The notes beneath the pieces were generated by a model. It saw only the letters and a program-made list of their open reading frames with translations. It was not told where the DNA came from and ran no database searches. From Caryophanales bacterium UBA7642 (lineage in GTDB: Bacteria; Bacillota_I; Bacilli_A; RFN20; CAG-288), in the NCBI GenBank assembly GCA_002483745.1, contig DLIM01000019.1:1-14436 (forward strand): a stretch of DNA of 14,436 nucleotides. Reading direction: 5' to 3'. Below are positions 1-6,579 of the stretch, piece by piece (position 1 is the first letter of the stretch; the number at the start of each line of letters is the position of its first letter). Both the position numbers and the translations under genes were made by a program.

Positions 1-120
1 TGTAGTGGTAAAGTCACTGTTAACTTCTATGGTATTACTAAGGAAGAAGCTAAAGCTAAATTCACCTCTGGATATGATACGGCTTGGGGTAATAACACTA
101 CCTTTAATTACGGATTATAA
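1..120 (+). CDS. 3' end of an unidentified gene, possibly a repeat-containing surface protein (partial)
   Basis: The frame is open from the window edge to a TAA at 118-120 and gives 39 C-terminal residues. They are rich in Gly, Asn, Thr and aromatic residues (for example V-N-F-Y-G-I-T-K-E-E-A and W-G-N-N-T-T-F-N-Y-G-L). This resembles the end of BspA-like leucine-rich-repeat surface proteins, which often finish with a short Y/F-x-G-T/I...W...F-x-Y segment. The likeness is by eye only. A clean terminator follows 28 bases after the stop, which supports a real gene end. The bulk of the protein, including any secretion signal, lies outside the window, so function is not assigned. Confidence 0.6.
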   Translation, partial: CSGKVTVNFYGITKEEAKAKFTSGYDTAWGNNTTFNYGL

Positions 121-148
121 TTATTAATTATTCCTATTCTCTTTAGTT

Positions 149-173
149 AGGCTCTTAAAAAAGAGCCTTTTTG
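149..173 (+). terminator. Rho-independent terminator of the left-edge gene
   Basis: An 8-bp perfect stem AGGCTCTT / AAGAGCCT with an AAAA loop (149-168) is followed by TTTTT. It sits directly downstream of the stop codon at 118-120. Confidence 0.85.
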
Positions 174-180
174 TTTCAAT

Positions 181-224
181 AAAAAAGCCTTCCTTTTAAA
201 AGAAAACAAAATTTAGGAAGGCTT
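181..224 (-). terminator. Terminator of the leftward LPF-repeat cassette
   Basis: Read leftward, a perfect 10-bp stem AAGCCTTCCT (224-215) / AGGAAGGCTT (194-185) encloses a 20-base AT-rich loop and runs into a T-tract at 184-181. It overlaps the stop codon of the 197-residue protein. Together with the previous hairpin it separates two converging genes. Confidence 0.75.
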
Positions 225-816
225 AAGCTTTTTTATTCATTTCCGCTTTGAAGATGTTGCGGATATCATCATCATCTAGAAAAGGAAGTAGAACATTTAA
301 ATCGAGATTAGCTTCTCCTTTGATTACCATGGTAACCACTTTATGGAGAGTATCATCAGAGACATAAGGAAGATATTTAGTGATAGGCTGATTATTTTTA
401 ACTTGAAGAACGAAGATTTCATCGATTTTGTCATCATCCATAAAAGGAAGCATTTTATCAATTAAGGCAGTATCAACTTGCACTTTTCCCTGACTGATTA
501 AATCAACGGCTTTATCGATAGCATCATCGGAAACAAAAGGTAAGAAACTATAAAGGTTTCCACGGTTTTCTTTTAAGGCTAGAATAAAGGCTTCATCGAT
601 ATCATCGTCATCCATGAAAGGAAGATAATTAGAAATAGATTCACCTTTTTCAAAGGCTTTACGGCAGGCTGTTGAGACATAGTCATCATCTAAGAAAGGT
701 AAAAGCGTTGTTAGAGTGATACCTTCATAGTCATGGGTTGGTGAAGAGAGTATTTTTTCTGCTAGCTGTTCCAGGTCTTCTTCTTCCAAAAACGGAAGTA
801 ATTTCTTTATATCCAT
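223..816 (-). CDS. Seven-copy 'LPF-x-x-DD' repeat protein, function unknown
   Basis: This 197-residue protein is made almost wholly of seven copies of a unit with consensus [LYFM]-L-P-[FY]-[LMV]-x-[DE]-D-x-[ILV] followed by a short helix. The key prolines are at residues 8, 40, 66, 93, 124, 150 and 178, a spacing of 26-32. Acidic clusters (up to DDDD at 69-72 and 181-184) follow each LPF. There is no signal peptide, membrane segment or cysteine-rich site, so a cytoplasmic helical solenoid is likely (inference). The start has a strong AAAGGAGGAGA site at 823-833. It is the last gene of a leftward cassette headed by an XRE regulator whose C-terminus has two related units, so a regulatory or protein-binding role is plausible. 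I do not recognise a named family. Confidence 0.85.
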   Translation of the reverse strand: MDIKKLLPFLEEEDLEQLAEKILSSPTHDYEGITLTTLLPFLDDDYVSTACRKAFEKGESISNYLPFMDDDDIDEAFILALKENRGNLYSFLPFVSDDAIDKAVDLISQGKVQVDTALIDKMLPFMDDDKIDEIFVLQVKNNQPITKYLPYVSDDTLHKVVTMVIKGEANLDLNVLLPFLDDDDIRNIFKAEMNKKA

Positions 817-950
817 TCTTTGTCTCCTCCTTTCTTGTTACTGCTTATTGATTGATCAATTTCATTACGACATTGATATTTCTGCTCGTTCTTTCTGATT
901 GACTCTTCAAGTTTAAAATCAAATCTTTCTTTTATTTCTTCACTTGTCAT
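807..950 (-). CDS. Possible small protein of 47 residues, overlapping both neighbours
   Basis: An ATG at 950-948 opens a frame of 47 codons ending with TAA at 809-807. The frame overlaps the last 11 bases of the upstream XRE gene and the first 10 bases of the downstream LPF-repeat gene. It would fill the otherwise empty 123 bases between them, an arrangement typical of translational coupling. The product is highly charged (many Glu and Lys, one Cys, one Trp) and probably helical; it has no secretion or membrane signal. Against it: no clear ribosome binding site precedes the ATG, and the 3' end doubles as the binding site of the next gene. It is a candidate, not a firm call, and no family is recognised. 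Confidence 0.4.
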   Translation of the reverse strand: MTSEEIKERFDFKLEESIRKNEQKYQCRNEIDQSISSNKKGGDKEWI

Positions 951-1404
951 AGCTATAGACTAGCGATACTTTTAAGCCTAGATAGCTTCTTTCTTCATCA
1001 CTGAGATAAGGTATTAAGGTTTCTTTTTTGATTATTATTTTCTGATCTTTGATGGCTTTGAGAATTCTAAAGCGTTCTTCTTGGGATAACTTATAGAAGA
1101 TCTTTGATAAATCCACTGTCTTTTGACCGTTGATAATATTGGTAATGATAGCTTCTCTATTACCATTTTCTAAATCAGTTTCTCGGCCCTTTGGATTGTT
1201 TAAAAGAAGCAGATTATCGATAGAAGTGTTATAGAGGCCAAGAAGCATGATGCAGTTATCAATAGTTGGCAAAGATTTACCGCTTTCCCAGTTGGAGATA
1301 GCTTGTCTAGAAACATAAAGCTTATCGGCCACATCATCTTGTGAGAGATGATTCTGGATACGCAGTTCTTTTAGGTTTTGACCGATGTTCTTTAGGTTAA
1401 GCAT
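940..1404 (-). CDS. XRE-family helix-turn-helix regulator with C-terminal LPF-like repeats
   Basis: This is a 154-residue DNA-binding protein. Residues 8-66 form a Cro/C1-type helix-turn-helix: L-S-Q-D-D-V-A-D-K-L (20-29) then V-S-R-Q-A-I-S-N-W-E-S-G-K (31-43), with the family's typical S-R-Q-A-I-S-x-W-E recognition helix. The C-terminal third has two units of about 28 residues, F-Y-K-L-S-Q-E-E and I-P-Y-L-S-D-E-E, which match the repeats of the protein two frames downstream. The ATG at 1404 is chosen because AAAGGAGGAAAA lies just upstream (1408-1419); an ATG at 1461 is in frame but has no such site. It probably regulates its own cassette and perhaps the divergent lipoprotein (inference from position). 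Confidence 0.88.
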   Translation of the reverse strand: MLNLKNIGQNLKELRIQNHLSQDDVADKLYVSRQAISNWESGKSLPTIDNCIMLLGLYNTSIDNLLLLNNPKGRETDLENGNREAIITNIINGQKTVDLSKIFYKLSQEERFRILKAIKDQKIIIKKETLIPYLSDEERSYLGLKVSLVYSYDK

Positions 1405-1490
1405 TGCTTTTCCTCCTTTCCTGGTTTTATTATCAGCTTCTTGAGGAAAAGTTAGTAGCAAGGTGTTGTTGCGGATGCTGAGATAACACT

Positions 1491-1519
1491 TTAATCAAAT
1501 TATATTATCCTCTTGTCAA
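1491..1519 (-). promoter_or_regulatory. Candidate promoter region of the XRE cassette
   Basis: Reading leftward there is a perfect TTGACA (1519-1514) and a perfect TATAAT (1504-1499), but only 9 bases apart, so they cannot pair in one promoter. TTGACA could pair with GATTAA (1496-1491, spacer 17), or TATAAT could act with a poor -35. A promoter lies here, but its exact form is unclear. Confidence 0.35.
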
Positions 1520-1546
1520 GTTAGGAATACCAACTAATACTCTTCT

Positions 1547-1571
1547 ATTTGTTCTGTGGCTTAGAACAAAT
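1547..1571. promoter_or_regulatory. Perfect inverted repeat, likely operator
   Basis: ATTTGTTCT (1547-1555) and AGAACAAAT (1563-1571) form a perfect 9-bp inverted repeat with a 7-base spacer. The right arm covers the -35 position of the lipoprotein promoter. The dyad lies between that gene and the divergent XRE gene, so it is a natural candidate for the XRE protein's binding site (inference). Confidence 0.5.
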
Positions 1572-1580
1572 TTCAAAAGG

Positions 1581-1589
1581 TGATATAAT
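1581..1589 (+). promoter_or_regulatory. Extended -10 promoter of the lipoprotein gene
   Basis: TGATATAAT is a TGn extended -10 with a perfect TATAAT at 1584-1589. The -35 position (TTAGAA, 1561-1566) is poor. Transcription should start near 1596, about 35 bases before the ATG, with AGGAG at 1617-1621 as the ribosome binding site. Confidence 0.65.
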
Positions 1590-1630
1590 ATAAAGTTATA
1601 AATAGTTTAAATATATAGGAGTTATTTAAT

Positions 1631-2803
1631 ATGAAAAGAAAAGTGCTATTAATATTGCCTTTGGTCAGTTTATTATCCTTAGCCAGTTGTGATCACCAAG
1701 TCGAATTGACTGGTGAAAATAAGAAAGCAGCTGTTCAGAGTGCTGTTGATGCTTACACTAACGGAGAAGTGGTTTTACCCACAAACAAGTCTTTTGGTGC
1801 CGAAGCAAAAGCTTCTGCTCAGACAGATTTTGCTGTTGATATGACTTCTGGAGGTACCACTTATAATGTCTCTATTAAGAATAAGGCTAGTGCTGAGGCT
1901 AAGGCCGCTGCTATCTTATCCGGAAGCGAAAAGGCTATAACTGCTTATGCAAAAGGCAGTGATGTTGGTTCTTCCACTGTTACTACTAATAATATCTCTG
2001 CTAATTATTCCTTAAACGCTTCTGTTGAAACCAAGAATGAAATTTCTGATAAGACCTATTCTAAGAATTCTCTTAACTATACTTATGAGGATTCCACTAC
2101 CGGAACTAATTCCTCTCAGAAGGACTATAAGTTCTATTCCAATACGCTTACCATTGATTACATTATTGAATCAATTGAAAAAGAATTGAATATTACTTCA
2201 TTTGATGATCTTACTAAGCTTCCTGCTATTTCTTTATCCGATGATGAAAAGACTGAAATGGAAGCCATTATTAACGATACCGATACCGATTACAGTGATA
2301 AAATCCAAGTTGGCGTCTACCAGGATGGAGATAACTTAAAGTTTGAAGCTAATATCAGTTCTACTTACCTTGCTAGCTTAAACGGAAAGAATATTGCTGC
2401 AGAAGAAAGTTTCCAGGAATGTGCTAAATATCTCACTAAGATTATGAATAGCGTAGGTTCTTACTCTATTGATTTATCAAATGTCACTAATATTAGTATG
2501 AACTTTGGAAATAAATCATCTATTACTGCTTATGCCACTTTAGGAAAAGACTACTTACCTACCGAAGCTGGAGTTACCATTAATCTTGATTCGGCTACTG
2601 CTTCTATGTCAGCTACTGATTCTGATGGAGAAAGCGGAACTATCAATCTTTCTTTGAAGACTTTTGCTATTAACCTTTCAACTAACTTCACTTATGGTGA
2701 TGCAGTTAAGAAAGCTGTAACCTTCACTGCTGATGAGAAGACTGATATTGTTAGTGCTGGCGAAAATTTTGATTCTATGCTCAAAAAAGGCTTTAGTATT
2801 TGA
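1631..2803 (+). CDS. Predicted lipoprotein, function unknown
   Basis: This 390-residue protein starts with a textbook lipoprotein signal: M-K-R-K, a hydrophobic stretch, then the lipobox L-A-S-C with Cys20 as the lipidated residue. It should be exported and anchored outside the membrane. The mature part is rich in Ser, Thr, Ala, Asn and acidic residues, with alternating polar/hydrophobic segments suggesting a mostly beta fold. The C-terminal half (I-S-M-N-F-G, Y-L-P-T-E-A-G-V-T-I-N-L, long strands to about residue 355) is faintly like LolA/LppX-type lipid-binding lipoproteins, but this is a weak visual impression. It is a single-gene unit ending at a bidirectional terminator. No enzymatic motif was found. 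Confidence 0.85.
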   Translation: MKRKVLLILPLVSLLSLASCDHQVELTGENKKAAVQSAVDAYTNGEVVLPTNKSFGAEAKASAQTDFAVDMTSGGTTYNVSIKNKASAEAKAAAILSGSEKAITAYAKGSDVGSSTVTTNNISANYSLNASVETKNEISDKTYSKNSLNYTYEDSTTGTNSSQKDYKFYSNTLTIDYIIESIEKELNITSFDDLTKLPAISLSDDEKTEMEAIINDTDTDYSDKIQVGVYQDGDNLKFEANISSTYLASLNGKNIAAEESFQECAKYLTKIMNSVGSYSIDLSNVTNISMNFGNKSSITAYATLGKDYLPTEAGVTINLDSATASMSATDSDGESGTINLSLKTFAINLSTNFTYGDAVKKAVTFTADEKTDIVSAGENFDSMLKKGFSI

Positions 2804-2821
2804 TAAATAATAATCAAAAGT

Positions 2822-2854
2822 AAAAAAAGTCAGGGCTTAAACCCTGATTTTTTT
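2822..2854. terminator. Bidirectional terminator between converging genes
   Basis: The stem TCAGGG (2830-2835) / CCCTGA (2842-2847) with loop CTTAAA is flanked by seven A's on the left and seven T's on the right. It can therefore end the lipoprotein transcript rightward and the 109-residue gene leftward. Confidence 0.85.
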
Positions 2855-3182
2855 ATTTGCTTTCTATCTCGGTTCCTAGTGATTGCTTCTTGGCTTCTTC
2901 TTCAGCATTCTTATCTTTCTTTCTGGGGTTTAGAATGAGAGTTCCATTATCACTTTTTTTGATTAAAGAAGCAATGAACTTTCCCATCGGCCAATCGTTT
3001 ACATAACGGATACGATATCTTTTGAAAAAGGTTTTGATAATTGATTTTTGGTGGGCAGGTATGGCGTTGGTTTTTAGACTGACAATGTGAGGCCAATAAT
3101 CTCTTTCGGAATCTTCCCCAATCTCAAAGCACTGATATTGTTCATCATCAAGAGTAAAGATATATTGTTTTTTGTTTTGCAT
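2853..3182 (-). CDS. Small basic protein, function unknown
   Basis: This 109-residue protein has no signal peptide or membrane segment. The N-terminal part (I-F-T-L-D-D-E-Q-Y-Q-C-F-E-I-G) looks like beta strands. The middle (about residues 44-76) is a basic, aromatic-rich segment with K-R-Y-R-I-R-Y-V-N-D-W-P, and the last 25 residues are a charged Lys/Glu tail, probably disordered. The start is supported by AAGGAG at 3191-3196, eight bases before the ATG. It stands alone, with an AT-rich gap upstream and a shared terminator downstream. A nucleic-acid-binding role would fit its charge, but nothing specific supports it. Confidence 0.75.
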   Translation of the reverse strand: MQNKKQYIFTLDDEQYQCFEIGEDSERDYWPHIVSLKTNAIPAHQKSIIKTFFKRYRIRYVNDWPMGKFIASLIKKSDNGTLILNPRKKDKNAEEEAKKQSLGTEIESK

Positions 3183-3574
3183 ATTCGCATCTCCTTGTAA
3201 TGAAACAAATAAAAGCTTTTATGTATTAATACTTACTAATTTTTGTAAGCTCCTATTTATTAAATCTTTTTGCATATATATTTAACCATATTTATATATG
3301 TAATTTCAATATTTTTGCTTTTGTTTAAACTTTTATGCAGTAACGGCAAATTATTTTTATGACTTATTGTACAAAATGCTTTTTTTATTACTCAAAAGAA
3401 TCAATAATAAATTGAAAAATCCTTTTAATTACTAAACAATTAAAACATTTCTATTTTTGCTTATTATTTAAAACCAAGAGACAGTAAAGTAACTATTTAA
3501 AGGTAAAATTGCCTTTAAATTTATAACCAACATGTAATATTCATACTGAAAGTAGTTTAGTAATAATTAAAGCC
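3183..3574. other. AT-rich intergenic gap of 392 bases
   Basis: There is no convincing gene on either strand; a 21-codon frame at 3533-3468 on the minus strand lacks a ribosome binding site. The gap holds one perfect 9-bp dyad, ATTTAAAGG (3495-3503) / CCTTTAAAT (3512-3520). This could be a weak 3' structure of the alpha-galactosidase transcript, but it has no following T-run leftward. The promoter of the 109-residue gene must lie in the left part; no good -35/-10 pair was seen. Confidence 0.6.
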
Positions 3575-5059
3575 CTAGTTTAGTTCTCTAAATAATTTCT
3601 TTTCTTTTTCGGTGTATAAAGATAAGTTATCTGAGGTGAAAAAGACTGATCCATATTTCTTATCGGTCTCATAAATGCTAAGCCTTTGCTTTTCACTCAT
3701 CTTAGTTTCCGTTAATAATATGACATCCGGATCATTTAAAAGGAAACGATGGTCTAGGTTCTTTCTATTAATGGTATTAAGTCTTGACTGCTTAGAAGAG
3801 ACTCTTTCTTTGCTGACTAATTTCATGTACCAAGGGCCATCCCAGTTTAAGGAGATATCAGCTCCGATTCTACAATAATCAACATCAAAGAAAGCTGGGA
3901 ATAAAGGTACTCCGCAACCTAATATTAAACGGTCCTCTAATTCTTTTCTTAGGAAGTCCATAGCATCACTCATAACCTGTCCCCTTGTCTTGTCGGTTCT
4001 TTGACCTAAGGAGACAGCATAAAGGAAATCCAACTTGAAGAGAATGAAACCATCATCTTTAAGCTCTGAGAAGACTGAATGTAGGTATTCTCTTACTCCG
4101 GAGTTATAGATATCTAGAATGTAAGCTCCAGACCAATTGCAGCCAGAATAGATGAAGTGGCCTTTATTGTCTTTAAGGAAATAGTCAGGGTGTTTCTTGA
4201 AGAGATTACTTTTTGGACTAGCTACAAAGGGTGCTAACCAAAGACCAGGTTTAAATCCTGCTTCCGAGATATTCTTAGCTAACTGCTTTAAGCCATGAGG
4301 AAATTTTTCTTTATTGATGGCTGTCCAGTCTCCAACATAGGTTTCATAGCCGTCATCGACTTGGAAAAATTCTAACCCAATGTCGGCATTCTTGGCATCT
4401 TCGAGATCTTTTCTAATAATATCTTCGTTGATATTCTCATAATGGCGATACCAGGTAGTGAACCCTTTGATCTTTTTAGTAATCTTTATTTTTTTAGTAA
4501 AACTATTCATATAGGCATCGAAGACTTCATTTTCTTTGCCTTTAAAAAGGGCTATATCAAAGAGGTCATAAGTGCTCTTTAAATGAAGATTCTTAATATC
4601 CTTATATGCTTTTAAATTATTCTTTTCCAAATAGAAGACAGTATATCCTGTTCTTTCATTTAGAGAGCCATAGAAACGGTAATTGTCCTTATTTCTTAAG
4701 TAGGTGAAAGAAAAGGAATAATGTTTATGATATTCGATAAATGTGTAGTCGCCATAAGCTTTGATATGGAACTTCTTTTCGACAAGCGGACATCTAGCCA
4801 GTATACCTAGCTTTTTAGTCTTATCTTTTCGGCTTTCTTCTAAAGTATCAGTCCAGGACTGATAGCCATTTGAGTAAAAATATTCGTTCTTTTCTTGGCT
4901 ATCATTGAAATTGATTCTAGCTTCCAAAAGGATTATTTCTTTTTGGGGATGGAGAACAAGTTTGATGCTCTTATCAGTGCATTGAAAATCGATTTTGAGA
5001 AACTCTGACTCGTTTTGATATGCTTTATTGTCGACTAGATATTTAACTGTGTAATTCAT
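3575..5059 (-). CDS. Alpha-galactosidase, glycoside hydrolase family 36, compact cytoplasmic type
   Basis: It probably hydrolyses terminal alpha-galactosyl residues of melibiose- or raffinose-type sugars inside the cell; there is no signal peptide. N-terminal beta-sandwich residues include the family's N-G-Y-Q-S-W (64-69). The (beta/alpha)8 barrel starts at about 199 with F-T-T-W-Y, followed by Q-V-D-D-G-Y-E (233-239) and P-G-L-W-L-A-P (271-277). F-K-L-D-F (341-345) carries the nucleophile, Asp344. C-R-I-G-A-D (396-401) carries the likely acid/base, Asp401, 57 residues later. At 494 residues it is shorter than the roughly 700-residue classic GH36 enzymes and closer to compact forms such as the Thermotoga enzyme. 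It is a single gene with no adjacent sugar transporter. The start has AAAAGGAAAG at 5077-5068. Exact substrate is unknown. Confidence 0.88.
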   Translation of the reverse strand: MNYTVKYLVDNKAYQNESEFLKIDFQCTDKSIKLVLHPQKEIILLEARINFNDSQEKNEYFYSNGYQSWTDTLEESRKDKTKKLGILARCPLVEKKFHIKAYGDYTFIEYHKHYSFSFTYLRNKDNYRFYGSLNERTGYTVFYLEKNNLKAYKDIKNLHLKSTYDLFDIALFKGKENEVFDAYMNSFTKKIKITKKIKGFTTWYRHYENINEDIIRKDLEDAKNADIGLEFFQVDDGYETYVGDWTAINKEKFPHGLKQLAKNISEAGFKPGLWLAPFVASPKSNLFKKHPDYFLKDNKGHFIYSGCNWSGAYILDIYNSGVREYLHSVFSELKDDGFILFKLDFLYAVSLGQRTDKTRGQVMSDAMDFLRKELEDRLILGCGVPLFPAFFDVDYCRIGADISLNWDGPWYMKLVSKERVSSKQSRLNTINRKNLDHRFLLNDPDVILLTETKMSEKQRLSIYETDKKYGSVFFTSDNLSLYTEKEKKLFRELN

Positions 5060-5090
5060 CGTTTGGCTTTCCTTTTCTTCTATTGTTTTT

Positions 5091-5122
5091 ATTATAAGCT
5101 TTTAAAGAGGAGAGAAAAGCTT
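5091..5122 (-). promoter_or_regulatory. Promoter and candidate operator of the alpha-galactosidase gene
   Basis: Leftward, TATAAT lies at 5096-5091. Immediately upstream, AAGCTTTT (5096-5103) and AAAAGCTT (5115-5122) form a perfect 8-bp dyad with an 11-base spacer that fills the region from -10 to about -37. No good -35 hexamer is present, so control by a bound regulator is plausible (inference). Confidence 0.45.
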
Positions 5123-5219
5123 TAATCTAGTAAATTTACAAGTGCTTTTAGTTTTCGACTATTGATTTAAATCTTGCTTTTAATCCAGCAAACATTTGAT
5201 TCCGGGCCTATTAAAATAA

Positions 5220-5228
5220 TGGTATAAT
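5220..5228 (+). promoter_or_regulatory. Extended -10 promoter of the SEL1-repeat pair
   Basis: TGGTATAAT is a TGn extended -10 with a perfect TATAAT at 5223-5228. A TTGATT at 5196-5201 is 21 bases upstream, too far to be an ordinary -35. The expected start near 5235 leaves a leader of only about 14 bases, containing the GAGGA ribosome binding site (5238-5242). Confidence 0.6.
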
Positions 5229-5248
5229 TCAAGTAATGAGGAATTACT

Positions 5249-6556
5249 ATGGGTCAGAGAAAAACAACCATTTATAAAGATATAAAACCTGCTAATGCAG
5301 ATGAGTATCTTATGTTGTTTTCTCAAGGTTATGATGCTTTTACTATGACCCGTGATTATTCTTTGCAGAAAGAACTATTGATTAAACTGTTAAGTTTACT
5401 TCAGCATCATGATGTTTTGCCTTATGGCCTTACTAAAGATGAAGCAAAATTTTTAATTGCCATTCTTTGCCCCATCGGTCATGAACTTAATAATCTTGAA
5501 ACTGATGCTTTTAATACTTTTTTTGATTTAGCTAATAAAGGTCAGCCTGAAAGCATGTATTTTCTTGGCTGCTTCTATGGGAAAGGCTTAGGAACTAAAG
5601 CTGATATTGAGAAATCACTTCAATGGATCAAGAAATCAGCTGTTTTAGGTTATGCCTTAGCTCAATATGAATTGGCTTCTATCTATGAAGAAGGAAAAAT
5701 CCTTGGAAAGAACATGGAAGAAGCTTATGTCTGGTTTATGAAAGCCGCTAATCAGGGATTAGGTCAAGCCATGAATGAAGTAGGTGAATTCTACAGTTAT
5801 GGTAAAGGCGTTCCTCTTGATCAAAAGAAAGCTTTTGATTGGTATACTAAATCCGCTTTAGCTAATTATGCCCCTGGCATGTATAACTTGTCTTATTGTT
5901 ACTTCTGTGCCCGTGGTACTGAAAGAGATACCTCTAAGGCTATTGATTGGTTAAAGAAGTCCGCTGATTCAGAATATAGTGATGCTCTTTTTATGCTTGG
6001 ATATTTTTATCTTAATGGCTATATGGTAAAGAAAGATGAGAAGCTTGCCTGCTCTTTGTTTATGAAGGCTGCTAAACAAGGCTATGTTGATGCTATGAAT
6101 AGTTTGGCTGATTGCTATTTCTTTGGCAAAGGCATTGCTAAAGACTGCTTAGAAGCTCACAAATGGTATCTTTTAGCTGCCAAGAAAGATAATCCCTTTG
6201 CCCAAAAGAGCTTAGGTGACTATTACTATTTTGGTGTAATCTTCAAGAAAGATTATTCTGAGGCTATGAAATGGTATCGTCTTGCTTCTGATCAAGGCTA
6301 CTCAGAAGCTCAGTATATGTTAGGCTTATGCTACTTTAACGGCTTTGGAATCAATAGAGACACTTATGAAGCAATCTATCTATTTACCAAGGCCAGTGAA
6401 AGAGGATCTGATAAAGCTAGTTATGTTTTAGGTGAATTATACTATAATGGTGTTGATGTTAATAAAGATATTAAGAGAGCGACTGAGTATTTTAAGAAAG
6501 CCGCTTTATTTGGAAATACAGACGCTAAGAATGCAATAAAGAATCTTGAACTTTGA
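5249..6556 (+). CDS. SEL1-like (TPR-type) repeat protein, first of a tandem pair
   Basis: This 435-residue cytoplasmic protein has two parts. Residues 1 to about 99 form a domain shared with the next gene, including F-S-Q-G-Y-D-A-F (24-31), K-E-L (41-43), L-P-Y-G-L (57-61) and K-F-L (67-69). From residue 100 onward there are nine SEL1-like repeats of about 36 residues with the usual pattern A-x-x-x-L-G-x-x-Y-x-x-G...A-x-x-W-x-x-K-A-A, ending in a short cap. SEL1 repeats are helix pairs that scaffold protein-protein contacts; no enzymatic domain is attached. There is no signal peptide, unlike many secreted SEL1 proteins. A 23-base gap separates it from its paralogue, so the two are probably co-transcribed. 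The partner is unknown. Confidence 0.9.
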   Translation: MGQRKTTIYKDIKPANADEYLMLFSQGYDAFTMTRDYSLQKELLIKLLSLLQHHDVLPYGLTKDEAKFLIAILCPIGHELNNLETDAFNTFFDLANKGQPESMYFLGCFYGKGLGTKADIEKSLQWIKKSAVLGYALAQYELASIYEEGKILGKNMEEAYVWFMKAANQGLGQAMNEVGEFYSYGKGVPLDQKKAFDWYTKSALANYAPGMYNLSYCYFCARGTERDTSKAIDWLKKSADSEYSDALFMLGYFYLNGYMVKKDEKLACSLFMKAAKQGYVDAMNSLADCYFFGKGIAKDCLEAHKWYLLAAKKDNPFAQKSLGDYYYFGVIFKKDYSEAMKWYRLASDQGYSEAQYMLGLCYFNGFGINRDTYEAIYLFTKASERGSDKASYVLGELYYNGVDVNKDIKRATEYFKKAALFGNTDAKNAIKNLEL

Positions 6557-6579
6557 TAGGAAAAGAAGGAATAGAGTAA

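Noticed and set aside
1405..1461. Longer start of the XRE gene at 1461
   Set aside because: The ATG at 1404 has an excellent AAAGGAGG site and begins the normal family N-terminus; the 19 extra residues look like translated leader.
3468..3533. 21-codon hydrophobic frame on the minus strand in the AT-rich gap
   Set aside because: No ribosome binding site or promoter; this length is expected by chance.
5232..5248. AGTAAT / ATTACT dyad with the GAGGA ribosome binding site in its loop, right before the first SEL1 start codon
   Set aside because: The extended -10 at 5220-5228 predicts a transcript start near 5235, inside the left arm, so the mRNA would lack half of the hairpin. The stem is also short and A/T-rich.
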